From Comamonadaceae bacterium (GTDB lineage: Bacteria > Pseudomonadota > Gammaproteobacteria > Burkholderiales > Burkholderiaceae_C): a stretch of DNA of 64,000 nucleotides. Position 1 is the stretch's first letter. Every line of letters starts with the position of its first letter. The position numbers and the translations under genes were made by a program. The notes under the pieces were generated by a model. It did no database searches, was not told where the DNA came from, and saw nothing but the letters and a program-made list of their open reading frames with translations. Of the stretch, positions 36,970 through 45,962 are shown piece after piece. The stretch covers positions 124,001-188,000 of the forward strand of contig JAIXUC010000033.1 of NCBI GenBank assembly GCA_027483665.1. Direction: 5' to 3'.

Positions 36970-37092
36970 TCAGGCGTCTGGCAGGCGTTCGCGCTCCATG
37001 TCTGCGCGGCGATTGCTCTCCGCGACCTGATTGACGGCCCAAAAAACCAGGACGATGAACCAGATCAGCAAAATGATATGGTGGACTTTCAT
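36970..37092 (-). CDS. 40-residue single-TM micropeptide downstream of pucC
   Basis: The reading MKVHHIILLIWFIVLVFWAV starts with one strongly hydrophobic helix and ends in a charged tail (NQVAESNRRADMERER). A GGGAG ribosome-binding site lies 7 bases before the ATG at 37092. It is 88 nt downstream of pucC on the same strand and upstream of a strong terminator. I do not recognise the family. Small membrane peptides accompany some antenna and cytochrome complexes, so an accessory role for LH2 is a guess from position only. Confidence 0.55.
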   Translation of the reverse strand: MKVHHIILLIWFIVLVFWAVNQVAESNRRADMERERLPDA

Positions 37093-37180
37093 GTGTGTCT
37101 CCCAAGCTTGATAGAGGTGTCGACGAAGGTGATCAGAAGACCCAAGTTCCAAGTGTGATTCTGGGAACGTGCTGCAGGTT

Positions 37181-38614
37181 TCATTCTGCTACTTTGGGCA
37201 CATGGAGGGGCGAACCGATGCGCGTACTCTCGCCGATCAGCGCGCTCATGACAACAATGGTGGCGGCGAGCAAGATGATTTCCAGGCAGTAGACCGCAAT
37301 ATAGCCAGTCGCTGGGCCCGACAACGCGGTACCAAAGGCGCCGCCTTCAGCGAGGGCTCCCACGACGTCGTGCCCGATGCCTCCAAGCGCCATGGCCACA
37401 CCGGCAACTGTGGCCTGCACAGCACCCCATGCGCCCAGCGCCAGACCTGTCTGCTCTTTCGGTGCGCAGTTCATGGTCAGGGTCAGTGTGCCGTGGCCGA
37501 AGATGCCGGCACCGAATCCGATGAGCAATGCACCCATGCCAAACAGGGCAGTAGATTGGGTCATCGCAGCAAGGATCACCGCCGAGAAAGCGGGCAGCCC
37601 GATCCAAGCGCCACGGGCCGCCATGCGAGCCGGGTCAACGCCGCGGGTCAACACCCACGAAGCGAGGCAAAAACCCGACAGGCCGCCGGTCGCCAGCGCG
37701 GCCGTCAGCAAGGTGGTGCCACCGACGCTCATGCCCAGCACCTGGCCCCCATAGGGCTCAAGCAACACGTCCTGCATGCCAAAGGCCATGGTGCCCAGGC
37801 CGATGGCCACCAGCCGCCGCAGGGCACCATCGCCTGCAATGTATTCGCGCCAGGCGTCGCCGAAATTCGGCGCGCTGGCAGGAGCGGTGGTCAGTCGACC
37901 GGGGCGGCGAGTTTCCTGCTTCCACAGCGCCAATGTGTTCAGCACGATGGTCGCGACGGCGCATGCCTGGATCACCTGTACAAGCCTTGCCGGGCTGAAA
38001 TCGCGCAGGAGGAAGCCAAAGATCAAGGCGCTGACGATGCTGCCCAGCAACAGCATCACGTACATCAACCCGACGACCTTGGGCCGGGATTCGACCGGCA
38101 CCAAGTCGGTGGCCAGCGCAAGCCCAGCCGTCTGTGTCGTGTGCAGCCCAGCGCCCACCAGCAAGAAGGCAGTCGCTGCCCCAACCTGTCCAACCCATGC
38201 TGGCCACTGACTCGCGTTGCCTCCGCCCGACAGCACCAACAGAGCGAACGGCATGATCGCCAGTCCGCCGAATTGGATCAGCGTGCCCATCCAGATGAAG
38301 GGCACCCGGCGCCAGCCAAGCGCCGAGCGGTGATTGTCAGACTTGAAGCCAATGAGCGCCCGAAACGGTGCGTAAAGCACAGGCAGCGCCACCATCACCG
38401 CGACCAGTGTGGCGCTGACCTTCAACTCGACAATCATCACCCGGTTCAAGGTGCCCACCAGCAGCACCAACGCCATGCCCACAGAAACTTGGAACAGCGC
38501 CAGACGCAACAGCCGCGAAAGTGGCAAGTCCGGCGTGGCGACGTCGGCAAAGGGCAAGAACTGCGGGCCTACGCGCGCCAAGCGTGACACCAGGGCTCGG
38601 GTCAGAAGTTGCAT
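37181..38614 (-). CDS. pucC: LH2 assembly factor / BCh transporter-like PucC
   Basis: The 477-residue protein of the PucC/LhaA branch of the major facilitator superfamily is needed for assembly or stability of light-harvesting complexes, probably by delivering bacteriochlorophyll. The family N-terminus RLARVGPQFLPFADVATPDL is followed by RLALFQVSVGMALVLLVGTL and NRVMIVELKVSATLVA. Some 12 hydrophobic helices and the segment ALIGFKSDNHRSALGWRRVP are present. The ATG at 38614 is chosen by family alignment; a start 35 codons earlier is possible. It follows pucA by 130 nt and closes the puc operon. Confidence 0.93.
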   Translation of the reverse strand: MQLLTRALVSRLARVGPQFLPFADVATPDLPLSRLLRLALFQVSVGMALVLLVGTLNRVMIVELKVSATLVAVMVALPVLYAPFRALIGFKSDNHRSALGWRRVPFIWMGTLIQFGGLAIMPFALLVLSGGGNASQWPAWVGQVGAATAFLLVGAGLHTTQTAGLALATDLVPVESRPKVVGLMYVMLLLGSIVSALIFGFLLRDFSPARLVQVIQACAVATIVLNTLALWKQETRRPGRLTTAPASAPNFGDAWREYIAGDGALRRLVAIGLGTMAFGMQDVLLEPYGGQVLGMSVGGTTLLTAALATGGLSGFCLASWVLTRGVDPARMAARGAWIGLPAFSAVILAAMTQSTALFGMGALLIGFGAGIFGHGTLTLTMNCAPKEQTGLALGAWGAVQATVAGVAMALGGIGHDVVGALAEGGAFGTALSGPATGYIAVYCLEIILLAATIVVMSALIGESTRIGSPLHVPKVAE

Positions 38615-38744
38615 GGCTGGGATTTCGCGTGCCGGTTGGCGCGTCCTGCTATGAAAGAGAGCAACCCTCAGCCAATCGGGCAGAAAGGGCGGCGTCCAGA
38701 ATTGGGGGCCGACGCGCACGGAGGCGCGCCGGCCAATCTGCTGG

Positions 38745-38951
38745 CTAAGGCTTCTGCGGGACTGCCGCGTTTGGCACGACCGCGACCGCAGCTGTCGGCG
38801 CTGCCGCGTTGCCGTTCAGGAACTTAGGGACCCAGGTCGTGTGGGTCAACAGGGCGAGGTGCACTGCGAACGAACCCACCGCCACGGCCCCCAGGAACAC
38901 GGGGACGCCGACCGAAGGTTTGACAACCAACCACATTTTTCCGTAGATCAT
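38745..38951 (-). CDS. pucA: Light-harvesting LH2 alpha subunit (B800-820-like)
   Basis: The 68-residue alpha chain of the peripheral antenna has a single TM helix with the B850-type bacteriochlorophyll ligand His31 in [12 protein letters not shown]. The N-terminus [20 protein letters not shown] is typical of LH2 alpha, and an Ala/Pro-rich C-terminal extension resembles that of Rubrivivax. Counting from the start, residues 44 and 45 are Phe and Leu. In LH2 of Rhodoblastus acidophilus these are Tyr44 and Trp45, which hydrogen-bond the B850 acetyl groups; the Phe-Leu pair is that of LH3, absorbing near 820 nm. A GAGAGGA ribosome-binding site precedes the ATG. Confidence 0.93.
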   Translation of the reverse strand: MIYGKMWLVVKPSVGVPVFLGAVAVGSFAVHLALLTHTTWVPKFLNGNAAAPTAAVAVVPNAAVPQKP

Positions 38952-38967
38952 TTGGATTGTTCCTCTC

Positions 38968-39129
38968 TTACTTCAGCCAAGGGGAGTAGATGTAGGCCAA
39001 CAGGTGCGCCAACACCGAGATGAAACCGAAGATCTGCGTGCCTTGAATGAGGTGGCGATGCAACTCCTCTGCTTCTGGCGCGGTCAGGCCCGTAGGCCAC
39101 ACCTTGTTCGGATCAATGCCATTGTTCAT
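38968..39129 (-). CDS. pucB: Light-harvesting LH2 beta subunit
   Basis: The 53-residue beta chain of the LH2 antenna starts at the ATG at 39129, with GGAGG 5 bases upstream. The sequence reads [20 protein letters not shown] in the cytoplasmic part, then one TM helix with the bacteriochlorophyll-binding His in [13 protein letters not shown], ending SPWLK. This matches LH2 beta chains closely ([20 protein letters not shown]). A longer in-frame reading upstream is leader sequence. It is the first gene of pucBAC, 16 nt before pucA. Confidence 0.94.
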   Translation of the reverse strand: MNNGIDPNKVWPTGLTAPEAEELHRHLIQGTQIFGFISVLAHLLAYIYSPWLK

Positions 39130-39206
39130 ATGCCCTCCAAAATTTTGAAGCTCCAACGCGCGCAAAAACCTGCACGCCGGTACAGGCCCCAACCGGGGTC
39201 TGCACA

Positions 39207-39250
39207 TGTATTGTTCGGCTGACACTTTGCGTTGTCAACTATTTGTGACA
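39207..39250 (-). promoter_or_regulatory. puc promoter with tandem PpsR/CrtJ-type operators
   Basis: On the minus strand two TGT-N12-ACA palindromes lie exactly 8 bp apart. They are TGTCACAAATAGTTGACA at 39250-39233, with perfect TGTCA/TGACA arms, and TGTCAGCCGAACAATACA at 39224-39207. A consensus -35 TTGACA (39238-39233) ends the first, and AACAAT (39215-39210), 17 bp away, lies in the second as a -10. PpsR/CrtJ binds such tandem sites and represses photosynthesis genes under oxygen. Leader length to pucB is about 74 nt and includes a CCCC/GGGG hairpin. The promoter role is inferred from the sequence. Confidence 0.75.
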
Positions 39251-39348
39251 CAAAAGTTCTGGCCATGACCGGCTCCGCGCCAACCGAGAACCCCCTGGGT
39301 CGCCTCGTGCTGGTGCTGATTCGCAGCGTGTTGCCAGGGCCCGCGCAC

Positions 39349-39375
39349 AAAAAAACCGCCGGGGGCACCGGCGGT
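39349..39375 (-). terminator. Intrinsic terminator upstream of puc promoter
   Basis: On the minus strand an 8-bp GC stem (ACCGCCGG / CCGGCGGT) with a 5-nt loop is followed by seven T residues. It lies 166 nt downstream of the 49-residue membrane peptide gene and about 100 bp before the puc promoter, so it insulates the two transcription units. Confidence 0.85.
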
Positions 39376-39508
39376 CTGGGCTGAGGGTCGCAACCCATTG
39401 GATGTTGACGTGCTGGCTAGGGCGCCACGTGAGCATGGGAAGCCATCTCAAGCGCTTGGAAGCGCACCAAGAAATTCGGCCCTGGTTTTCGCAGGCCTGT
39501 CACACCCC

Positions 39509-39530
39509 AAGCGGGCCGTTCGGCCCGCTT
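39509..39530. repeat. Perfect 9-bp hairpin after the 49-residue peptide gene
   Basis: AAGCGGGCC-GTTC-GGCCCGCTT forms a perfect 9-bp stem with a 4-nt loop, 10 nt beyond the stop of the small membrane peptide gene. No T run follows on either strand, so it may protect the 3' end of the transcript more than terminate it; a true terminator lies further downstream at 39349. The remaining bases between 39376 and 39508 show nothing recognisable. Confidence 0.5.
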
Positions 39531-39540
39531 CAGGCTGGAG

Positions 39541-39690
39541 TCAAAGCCGGGTCGGGCGGCCGTTGACGGGGTCGTTGTAGCGCTTGTCGAAAAAGCTCAG
39601 ACCGCCGAGAACCCCGCGCAACAGAAAACCGCCGGCGGCGGCAAGAATCAACAGGAAAAAGATGATGGCGGCAATCGTGGTGGAGAGCAT
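39541..39690 (-). CDS. 49-residue single-TM micropeptide upstream of the puc operon
   Basis: The reading MLSTTIAAIIFFLLILAAAG is a single hydrophobic helix. A Gly-rich turn (GFLLRGVLGG) and a short polar tail (FFDKRYNDPVNGRPTRL) follow. GAGG lies 5 bases before the ATG at 39690, and a plausible promoter is centred 59 bases upstream. A hairpin and a terminator follow, so it looks like an independent small gene between tRNA-Val and the puc operon. I do not recognise the family; a membrane location is the only firm prediction. Confidence 0.55.
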   Translation of the reverse strand: MLSTTIAAIIFFLLILAAAGGFLLRGVLGGLSFFDKRYNDPVNGRPTRL

Positions 39691-39733
39691 GGGAACCTCG
39701 TCAGGCTGGGCACCAGAACGTACTGGCCAGTTC

Positions 39734-39763
39734 ATTATGTAACCCCCCCAGGTATGCCATCAA
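39734..39763 (-). promoter_or_regulatory. Candidate sigma-70 promoter of the 49-residue peptide gene
   Basis: On the minus strand TTGATG (39763-39758) and CATAAT (39739-39734) are 18 bp apart and lie 44 bases before the ATG. They are the best pair in the gap between the tRNA-Val terminator and this gene. The rest of the gap (39764-39973) holds nothing I can name. Confidence 0.4.
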
Positions 39764-39973
39764 GCGCCAACGGCTCTCGCAGGCAGCATGCAAACTCGGG
39801 CCGGGACGCCTTCCTAGACGATATGGCGGCTGGCGAAGACGGTGATTTCTGCCCGTTACGCGGCCCCAAGACCGTGCTGCAGGCACCGCCAAGCATCCAG
39901 ATGTTGGGTTTCTGGCGGAGAGGCATGCACCGCATGAGCAAACAACCCCTTCGACAGTTCGCCAGTGTTTTCC

Positions 39974-39999
39974 GTACTTTGTCCGTGTACTTTGTCCGT
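39974..39999. repeat. Perfect tandem duplication of a 13-bp unit
   Basis: GTACTTTGTCCGT occurs twice head-to-tail with no mismatch, 9 bp before the tRNA-Val terminator tract. It is not coding in any convincing frame. Tandem 10-13 bp repeats next to a tRNA attachment site sometimes serve as arm-type integrase sites, but with two copies only this is speculation. Confidence 0.7.
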
Positions 40000-40008
40000 A
40001 AGCCCAAG

Positions 40009-40040
40009 AAAAAAAAGCACCTAGCGTTGCCGCTAAGTGC
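40009..40040 (-). terminator. Intrinsic terminator of tRNA-Val
   Basis: On the minus strand a 10-bp stem (GCACTTAGCG / CGCTAGGTGC, one G-U pair) with a 4-nt loop is followed by eight T residues. It begins 20 nt beyond the tRNA 3' end. Confidence 0.88.
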
Positions 40041-40059
40041 CTGATTTCCCCACCGAATT

Positions 40060-40136
40060 TGGTAGGCGCGATTGGACTCGAACCAACGACCCCCACCATG
40101 TCAAGGTGGTGCTCTAACCAGCTGAGCTACGCGCCT
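40060..40136 (-). tRNA. tRNA-Val(GAC)
   Basis: The 77-nt gene folds with a 7-bp acceptor stem AGGCGCG/CGCGCCT and encoded ACCA. The D-arm carries AGCTCAGCTGGTTAGAGC, the anticodon stem is CCACC/GGTGG with loop TTGACAT (anticodon GAC at 40102-40100), and the T-arm GGTTCGAGTCC. Its 3' half is repeated at 36798-36846 in the same orientation, marking it as a probable insertion target. A terminator follows; a -10-like box lies upstream. Confidence 0.97.
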
Positions 40137-40155
40137 GTGGGTCGGAAAGCGCCGG

Positions 40156-40161
40156 AGTCTA
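40156..40161 (-). promoter_or_regulatory. Candidate -10 of tRNA-Val promoter
   Basis: On the minus strand TAGACT lies 20 nt upstream of the tRNA 5' end and is followed by a GC-rich stretch (CCGGCGC), the discriminator type seen in stringently controlled promoters. The -35 region is weak. Confidence 0.3.
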
Positions 40162-40217
40162 GCACGGCACTTTTTCCTGAAACGCCAAGCTCAGCGCGCT
40201 GGAATGAAGGCGCGCGG

Positions 40218-42494
<2,277 letters not shown>

Positions 42495-42504
42495 GGCCTG
42501 CGCC

Positions 42505-43416
42505 TCATGCCAGCAAAAAGTCGCACACCGTGGTCACTTGATCGGGCGCTATCAAGGTGGGTGCATGGCCCACGCCTTCAAACTCGACCAAACGCGCACG
42601 CGGGCCACGCTGCGTCATGGCTTGTGCGGTGCTGGCTGACAACAGGTCGGACTGCGCACCGCGCAACAACAAGGTATCCGCTTGGATATGGTCATAGAGC
42701 TGCCACAACAGCGCTTCACCTTGCACTGCAGCTTCTTCGGTCATGGCGCGAAAGGGCGTGCCCAGGGCGGGGTCGTAGTGCAGCGTGAAGCCGCCCTCGG
42801 GCACGGCGCGCACCATCGGTCGCGACAGCGCCAGCCACTGCTCGGGCGTGTGCGGCCCAAAGCCAGTGGACACGGCCCACATGGCAGCGGCTGCTTCTTC
42901 GACGGTCTGAAAGTGCCCGGCTTGGCCCACATAGCGGCCAATGCGCTGCAAGGCCGCCCATTCAATGACTGGGCCGACATCGTTGAGCACCAAACGCCGC
43001 AGCGGCGTGGGCAATGGCAAGCCGGGCTGGCCTGCAACGGCCATCCCAATCAGGCCCCCCATGCTGGTGCCCACCCAGTCCAAGGTGCCGATGGGCGACT
43101 GCGCGTGAAGCTGCGCCAGCAAAGCCAGCATGTCGCCCGCGTAGGTCGGGACTTGGTAGCCCGTGGGGTCTGCCAACCGATCGCTTTGGCCTCGGCCCAC
43201 CACATCCACCGCGACCACGCGAATGGGGGCGCTCAGGGCAGCACGCTGCACCAAGGCTTGGGCAAGGGTGTCGAAATCACGGCCTTGGCGCGTGAGGCCA
43301 TGCACGCACAACACCACATGGGGGCTGTCTGGCGCACCGGTCAGCCAATACGCCATGCGATGGCCGCCTGCCGCGTCCGGGCACATCACGTGGTGGAGTT
43401 GCGGCTCGGTGCTCAT
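42505..43416 (-). CDS. Alpha/beta-fold hydrolase
   Basis: The 303-residue hydrolase has the oxyanion segment VVLCVHGLTRQGRDFDTLAQ, the nucleophile elbow WVGTSMGGLIGM, and the catalytic His in FEGVGHAPTLIAPDQ. It has no signal peptide, so it is cytosolic. The substrate (ester, lactone or PHA-derived oligomer) cannot be read. It is divergent from bdhA with a 71-bp gap, and its stop lies 10 nt before the relA start in the same direction. Confidence 0.85.
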   Translation of the reverse strand: MSTEPQLHHVMCPDAAGGHRMAYWLTGAPDSPHVVLCVHGLTRQGRDFDTLAQALVQRAALSAPIRVVAVDVVGRGQSDRLADPTGYQVPTYAGDMLALLAQLHAQSPIGTLDWVGTSMGGLIGMAVAGQPGLPLPTPLRRLVLNDVGPVIEWAALQRIGRYVGQAGHFQTVEEAAAAMWAVSTGFGPHTPEQWLALSRPMVRAVPEGGFTLHYDPALGTPFRAMTEEAAVQGEALLWQLYDHIQADTLLLRGAQSDLLSASTAQAMTQRGPRARLVEFEGVGHAPTLIAPDQVTTVCDFLLA

Positions 43417-43487
43417 GAGGCCCCCGCTTCGCTCTGGATAATGGCTTTGTTCATCAGCGAAGCATCGTAATTCATAGGAGATCGAAC

Positions 43488-44258
43488 ATGCTCAAGGGCA
43501 AAACGGCACTCGTGACAGGTTCTACCAGCGGCATCGGGTTGGGCATTGCCGAGGCACTGGCCAAGGCCGGGGCCAACTTGGTTCTCAACGGCTTTGGCGA
43601 CAGTGTTGCGCCGCTGGCGCAGGTCCGGGCGCACGGCATTCAAGCGGTGCACCACGGCGCAGACATCAGCCGCGTGGCAGACATCGAAGACATGATGAAC
43701 ACGGCCACCAGCACCTTTGGCCGAGTGGACATTCTGGTGAACAACGCGGGCATTCAGCACGTGGCGTCTGTGGAAGATTTCCCGGTGGAACGCTGGGACG
43801 CGGTGATCGCCATCAACTTGACCAGTGCCTTTCACACCACCCGCCTGGCATTGCCGGCCATGCGCGCGGCCAACTGGGGTCGCATCATCAACATCGCCTC
43901 GGTCCACGGTTTGGTGGGCTCAGCGCAGAAATCGGCTTACGTGGCAGCCAAGCACGGGCTGGTGGGCTTGACCAAAGTCACCGCTTTGGAAACCGCGACC
44001 ACCGGCGTGACGTGCAACGCCATTTGCCCCGGCTGGGTCTTGACGCCGCTGGTGCAAAAGCAGGTCGACGCCAAAGCCTCGGCCCTGGGCCTGAGCAACG
44101 AGGACGCCATTCGCCAATTGCTGGGGGAGAAAGAACCCTCCATGCAGTTCACGACCCCCGCAGAACTGGGCGAACTGGCGGTGTTCATGTGCTCTCCGGC
44201 CGGCAACAACGTGCGCGGCGTGGCTTGGAACATGGACGGCGGCTGGGCGGCGCAGTGA
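43488..44258 (+). CDS. bdhA: 3-hydroxybutyrate dehydrogenase
   Basis: BdhA oxidises D-3-hydroxybutyrate to acetoacetate with NAD+, the exit step of PHB mobilisation. The 256-residue SDR has ALVTGSTSGIGLGIAEALAK, NNAGIQHVASVEDFP (the IQH after NNAG is typical of the enzyme), the catalytic Ser/Tyr/Lys in IASVHGLVGSAQKSAYVAAK and CPGWVLTPLVQKQ, ending in GVAWNMDGGW. AGGAGA precedes the ATG. Together with PhaR at 22.3 kb this marks PHB metabolism. Confidence 0.94.
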   Translation: MLKGKTALVTGSTSGIGLGIAEALAKAGANLVLNGFGDSVAPLAQVRAHGIQAVHHGADISRVADIEDMMNTATSTFGRVDILVNNAGIQHVASVEDFPVERWDAVIAINLTSAFHTTRLALPAMRAANWGRIINIASVHGLVGSAQKSAYVAAKHGLVGLTKVTALETATTGVTCNAICPGWVLTPLVQKQVDAKASALGLSNEDAIRQLLGEKEPSMQFTTPAELGELAVFMCSPAGNNVRGVAWNMDGGWAAQ

Positions 44259-44273
44259 GTGGGTGCGGTTGAA

Positions 44274-44325
44274 ATGATCAACGCGCGTGATCAACGCGTT
44301 TGATCAAAGCGTGTGATCAGCGGGT
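44274..44325. repeat. Four tandem 13-bp TGATCA-containing repeats
   Basis: Four consecutive imperfect 13-bp units (consensus nTGATCAACGCGn) run from 44274 to 44325 between convergent bdhA and the SIMPL gene, the last unit covering the SIMPL stop codon. Each holds the palindrome TGATCA, so palindrome centres are 13 bp apart. Neighbouring units can pair (for example ACGC..TTTGATCAAA..GCGT). No protein is known to me for this array. Confidence 0.8.
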
Positions 44326-45048
44326 CAGTTGCACGCTGCCGCTCACGGTGATGACCACCGTGCTCTTGCCGGCCTCCACAGGCACCTGCGCCTCGGCCAT
44401 GGCGGACTTGGCTTGCATGGACATGAGGGCCACGCGCGGCATGGGCGTTTGGTCGCTCGAGCCCACACTGACCTCACGAAGGGTGTAGCCCGTGAAACCG
44501 AAAGCTTGCGCAATTTCAGTCGCGCGGGCGCGGAAACGCTCAATGGCTTGGGCTTGAACTTCAGACTCCACCGACAAACGCTTGTCGCGGCTGAGCGAGA
44601 AACCCACCGACGAGATGCTGAGCGTGTTGATGCGGCCCGCTGCCGTAGACACCCGCACGATGTCTTTGCCTTCCAGCACCAGCTCCGCGCTGCCTTGCCA
44701 GCCGTTGATCTTGCCGTCGCGGCCATAACGCGGCTGGAGCCCCAGGTTGCCGGTTCGCACATCCATCGCGCCCGGCTGTGCGCTGCGCCGGGCTTCGGTG
44801 AGCGCCGCGTCCAGCGCTTGCTTGAGCTGCCCCTGTACGGAGGCAGCGTCTGCTCCCTCCCGGGTGGTCGACAGGCCAATGGTGAGCAGGTCTTGCGCCA
44901 CTTCCAGGCTGCCAGAGGCCGAGAGCTGCACCACCTGCATCGGCTGACGGCTGCCCAACGCATGGCCATCGGCCCAGGCGCTTGCGCTCCAAAGCAAGGC
45001 GACCAAGGTCAGGCCCCAACGCGGCCGAGCCAAAGAAAAATCGAACAT
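44317..45048 (-). CDS. SIMPL-domain periplasmic protein (DUF541, BP26/YggE-like)
   Basis: The 243-residue precursor has a signal peptide (LVALLWSASAWA) and a SIMPL domain (VVQLSASGSLEVAQDLLTIG; TGYTLREVSVGSS; STVVITVSGSVQL). Proteins of this family form periplasmic oligomers and are linked to stress resistance in E. coli (YggE) and antigenicity in Brucella (BP26); the molecular role is unsettled. AAGGAG lies 8 bases before the ATG at 45048, which fixes the start. It is divergent from the two-component regulator. Confidence 0.85.
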   Translation of the reverse strand: MFDFSLARPRWGLTLVALLWSASAWADGHALGSRQPMQVVQLSASGSLEVAQDLLTIGLSTTREGADAASVQGQLKQALDAALTEARRSAQPGAMDVRTGNLGLQPRYGRDGKINGWQGSAELVLEGKDIVRVSTAAGRINTLSISSVGFSLSRDKRLSVESEVQAQAIERFRARATEIAQAFGFTGYTLREVSVGSSDQTPMPRVALMSMQAKSAMAEAQVPVEAGKSTVVITVSGSVQLTR

Positions 45049-45227
45049 GAGAGGACTCCTTGGGTGGATGTGGCGCGATGCTAATAAACCACCACCCCTC
45101 CCAACACCGCACTTAAAACCAGCCACCCAGTGCGCCCCCTCGGTAACACCTGGTTACTGAACGCGAGGGCAGCGTCTTCTGTGCGGCTGAACTGCGCATT
45201 ACAGTGCCTGAAACTGACGCCACTGCC

Positions 45228-45962
45228 ATGCCCACTACGCCAACGAGACCGCACCGCATTTTGGTCGTGGACGACGACACCCGCCTGCGGGAACTGCTCA
45301 AGCGCTACCTCAGCCAAGAAGGTTTCGAGGTGCTGCTGGCGGACGGCGGCGTTGGCCTGGACCGCGCCTTGGTGCGCGACACGATGGATCTGATCGTGCT
45401 CGACCTGATGATGCCCGGCGAAGACGGCTTGTCCATCTGCCGCCGCCTGCGCGCTGCCAATGACCAAACGCCCATCATCATGCTGACTGCCAAGGGCGAA
45501 GACGTGGACCGCATCGCGGGCCTGGAAGTGGGCGCAGACGACTACCTGGGCAAACCCTTCAACCCGCGCGAGTTGTTGGCGCGAATTTCTGCGGTGCTGC
45601 GCCGACGCCCTGCACCAGAGATTCCAGCGGCGCCATCGTCCGATCTTGAGGTGATCAACTTTGGCCCGTTCACCTTCGACCTGGGCGCACGCAGCCTGCG
45701 GCGGGGCGAGCAGGACCTGCCGCTGACCTCGGGCGAATTCGCCATGCTCAAGGCCTTGGTTCGCCACCCTCGCCTGCCGCTGTCGCGCGCCAGGCTGGCG
45801 CAGCTGGCGCGGGGACGCGAGTTTTCTGCCTTCGACCGTAGCCTGGACGTGCAGGTCTCCCGGCTGCGCAAGTTGCTGGAGCACGAAGGCAGCCCACACC
45901 GCTACATCCAGACCGTGTGGGGCGTGGGCTACGTTTTTGTTCCGGACAGCGCCGGCGGATGA
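45228..45962 (+). CDS. ompR: OmpR-family response regulator
   Basis: The protein has a receiver domain (HRILVVDDDTRLRELLKRYL; phospho-acceptor Asp in LIVLDLMMPGEDG; KPF in DYLGKPFNPREL) and a winged-helix DNA-binding domain (PLTSGEFAMLKALVRHP; RSLDVQVSRLRKLLE; YIQTVWGVGYVFVP). It resembles OmpR most, and the kinase that follows is EnvZ-like. The ATG at 45228 gives 244 residues; a GTG at 45204 (252 residues) is also possible, and neither has a clear ribosome-binding site. Coupled to the kinase by a 4-nt overlap. Confidence 0.88.
   Translation: MPTTPTRPHRILVVDDDTRLRELLKRYLSQEGFEVLLADGGVGLDRALVRDTMDLIVLDLMMPGEDGLSICRRLRAANDQTPIIMLTAKGEDVDRIAGLEVGADDYLGKPFNPRELLARISAVLRRRPAPEIPAAPSSDLEVINFGPFTFDLGARSLRRGEQDLPLTSGEFAMLKALVRHPRLPLSRARLAQLARGREFSAFDRSLDVQVSRLRKLLEHEGSPHRYIQTVWGVGYVFVPDSAGG

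Noticed and set aside
36846-40059. Integrase or transposase gene inside the tRNA-flanked segment
   Set aside because: I looked for recombinase readings on both strands and found only puc genes and short peptides; the long plus-strand reading opposite pucC is antisense.
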